Source of the DNA: Balanoglossus misakiensis
Taxonomy: Eukaryota; Hemichordata
Reading direction: 5' to 3'
DNA: 64,000 nucleotides
NCBI GenBank assembly: GCA_040954595.2
Contig: CM082596.2
Location: 7,316,001-7,380,000, forward strand
Shown: one piece after another, positions 61,924 through 64,000 of the stretch
How positions within the stretch are numbered: the first letter of the stretch is position 1
How the letters are laid out: each line of letters begins with the position of its first letter
The notes under the pieces: generated by a model
Told to the model about the DNA's origin: nothing
Seen by the model: the letters and a program-made list of their open reading frames with translations, nothing else
Database searches by the model: none
Translations under genes and position numbers: made by a program

Positions 61924-63495
61924 TTTTCCAAAGGCACACTGTCACATAGGGCTCAACAGGTGCATTAAGATAGAAGATATTCCAAATATAGGTGAATGAC
62001 ATGCCAAGGATGACGATGACATTACAGTTCGTGTATCATACGTAAGGGTTCAAATGTTGACGCACGCTTGCGTGTGTACGTTCACAGGGCAATGACCAGA
62101 CGTAACAGGTTCATGGAGGTACATCATTCTGTAAATGACCTTACGGGATGAGTCAATTTCATGTACCTCGGGTGAACAAACTAGACAAATACACACACAC
62201 ACACGCCCACGTCATGCTTACGTAATACAAACTATTGTTGTGTTGCGACTATAGGCAGCTTTTGGGTCATCATTCTCAAGAAGTGACCTCGCTCTAAGTC
62301 TAAGCTTATTACGGGAAAAATCTCCTTTTCTTTATTTAGATTACTTTTGGTTATTTTTGTTCGATTTGATGTGAGTTAATGTTATTATACTGTTATACAC
62401 CTACAGCCTACTGCTGTAACATATGGTAGTGAATTGTACAATACATTTGCACTCACTATACTTTATAGTCACCCTTGCAAGAGTAGAATCCCCCCCCCCC
62501 ACACAAATATTCTGGCAAAGGGGGACAACCCCCCTGCCCCCTGTTGATACCATCGTGGATGAAAACGAGTTCAGAATTCCATACAATTCCAGTTCATAGC
62601 TCTGCTTCTTTTTAATAACAGGGCACCGTCCCTCAAAGTTCCCAATAGTTAAAACACAAGGCTTGTGATACGAGTTTGATGATAATGTTGAAATCTCTTG
62701 GACTTATTAAATCATCTTCATGCCTTCCTTTTGCAATCACCCTCACACTTGGACAGATGCATGCAGCCAGAACGTGACACTATAAAGGTTTCTGAAATCA
62801 TCGTAATTAAAATCTACCAACTATCCGTCACTTGTAAATTGGTTTCACGTCCTTGTGCAAGTTACCATTTCTAACAAACAAGATTCAGTCTAAATTACCC
62901 GGTACAGTCGATTAGTACCTGGATTTCAATGTCGTCCCACCCTCAGGCAAAGATCAAAATGAAATACATGTACAAATTTCTGGTGTTGCACGTGACACTG
63001 CCTGGGGTAGCCTGCAATCATACGAGATGGGTTGTGCATGCACGTGCCCTAGAGGGGGAACAACCAACTCCAGAAGATTGACTGGATTACCATTATTATG
63101 GTTGAGACATCCACTGCCCCTGTGGTAGGCCTGAGACTGGTTCAAACATACTGTCTGATGTTTTCATAACAACCAAATTCGATCTGGCGAGACTCTCTCC
63201 ATTATACTTTTCAAAACACAGCCTCAGGAATTGTGTAATTTTCCAAGTCATCAAATCACTCGAATTATGCTCCTTGAAAAATATGAATAACGCTAGAGTA
63301 TCCATTTTCTTTGGGGGAAAAATAAGGGCTTATTATGAGGGATTGAAATTGACTTTAATTACAAATGGATCATCCAATTTCATCACAAATCCCCTTTCCA
63401 TGTTTTAGTGGCAAGGCATGGCTTCCCAAACCACTGGATATGGCATGGCTTTAAAGCAATAGAAATATAATTTGCCACGCTTTCCTTGTACATGT

Positions 63496-63600
63496 GTGTA
63501 CCTCCCTGGGCTAAAACCCATGCACTTCCAAACTGCCATCTCACCACTAAGTTACGAACCTAATCCCAAACAAAACCACTCAGCCATGCTTCTAACCCTA
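63496..63600 (-). mobile_element. tRNA-derived SINE-like element
   Basis: The reverse strand reads GGTTAGAAGCATGGCTGAGT, in which TGGCTGAGTGG fits the Pol III A box. AGGTTCGTAACTTAG, resembling a B box, follows, and it ends GCATGGGTTTTAGCCCAG. Start and end blocks are shared with 43098-43200. Confidence 0.45.
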
Positions 63601-64000
63601 AAAAGTTAATTTATAATTCTGAATCCAACCCGATGACATAATGCGTGTAAATGAGTCCTTCATGCATGATGTACAAATATACCTAGGTCCACAATTTTAC
63701 GATACGATGAAACCCAGCCAATTAAGCCATAATGTCATACTCATAGATTTAACTATGAGAAAAAGATAAAATGTTATGCCCGTTAATCAAACAATAATAC
63801 CTCAACGTATTTGTAATACGGTAGCTCAAATGTCAATTATGAGGTAGTTCACAGACTCACATTTTAATAAATTTCAGATTACTATTTAACCCGAATAATG
63901 AAAACCTTTCACAAGTTTGCCAAATTACTTTTCCCACAGGAGCCAATAACACTTGACAAAGACAGCTATTCTAAAATGCAGTATGCTAAATTCAAGGTCA

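Larger units (their letters stand above)
47145..64000. other. 16.9 kb without a recognised coding exon
   Basis: Apart from repeats of families B, C, D and G, one LINE remnant, one SINE-like copy and a TTTA/GTTA array, the sequence is AT-rich and unique. GC-richer islands at 47150-47640 and 53400-53660 may be regulatory. Frames such as minus-strand 52504-51926 and 56803-56552, or plus-strand 57505-57837, show no recognisable domain or splice support. Confidence 0.6.

Overview
This is a piece of animal nuclear DNA, not bacterial or viral. Its genes are split by GT-AG introns, the non-coding DNA is AT-leaning and crowded with short inverted-repeat elements and microsatellites, and AATAAA signals follow two of the genes. 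The gene content is a cGAS-like receptor, a prostanoid-like GPCR and a thyroid hormone receptor with an invertebrate-looking sequence. That fits an invertebrate deuterostome, most likely a lancelet (cephalochordate), with a hemichordate as the alternative. The species call is inference; the gene calls rest on read sequence.

Three protein-coding genes can be reconstructed. (1) Positions 156-2024, plus strand: the last three exons of a cGAS/Mab-21-type nucleotidyltransferase (cGLR). All three catalytic acidic residues are kept; the exon with the GS motif lies left of the window. (2) 3888-20329, plus strand: a complete two-exon class A GPCR of 360 aa. A 15.4-kb intron sits exactly at the end of TM6, the intron position typical of vertebrate prostanoid receptor genes. 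(3) 26524-36535, minus strand: a complete thyroid hormone receptor (TR). Its eight coding exons join in frame with matching phases to give 391 aa, including both DNA-binding zinc fingers and the AF-2 helix. A possible alternative first coding exon lies at 47095-47134.

Layout: 1-2.6 kb cGLR end; 2.6-3.9 kb spacer; 3.9-20.5 kb GPCR with its large repeat-filled intron; 20.5-26.5 kb convergent intergenic DNA; 26.5-36.5 kb (possibly to 47.1 kb) TR; 47.1-64 kb no recognisable coding exon, but several GC-richer blocks that could be regulatory, one carrying a DR4-type nuclear-receptor site. A second DR4-like site lies about 250 bp upstream of the TR start codon, so TR may regulate itself.

The rest is dominated by short elements with terminal inverted repeats (labelled A-G here) found in two to seven places each. 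There are also tRNA-derived SINE-like copies, one 3' LINE remnant, several tetranucleotide arrays and long poly-C runs. No CRISPR array, operon, rRNA or convincing intact tRNA gene was seen. The three genes do not form an obvious pathway; their adjacency is reported only as gene order.
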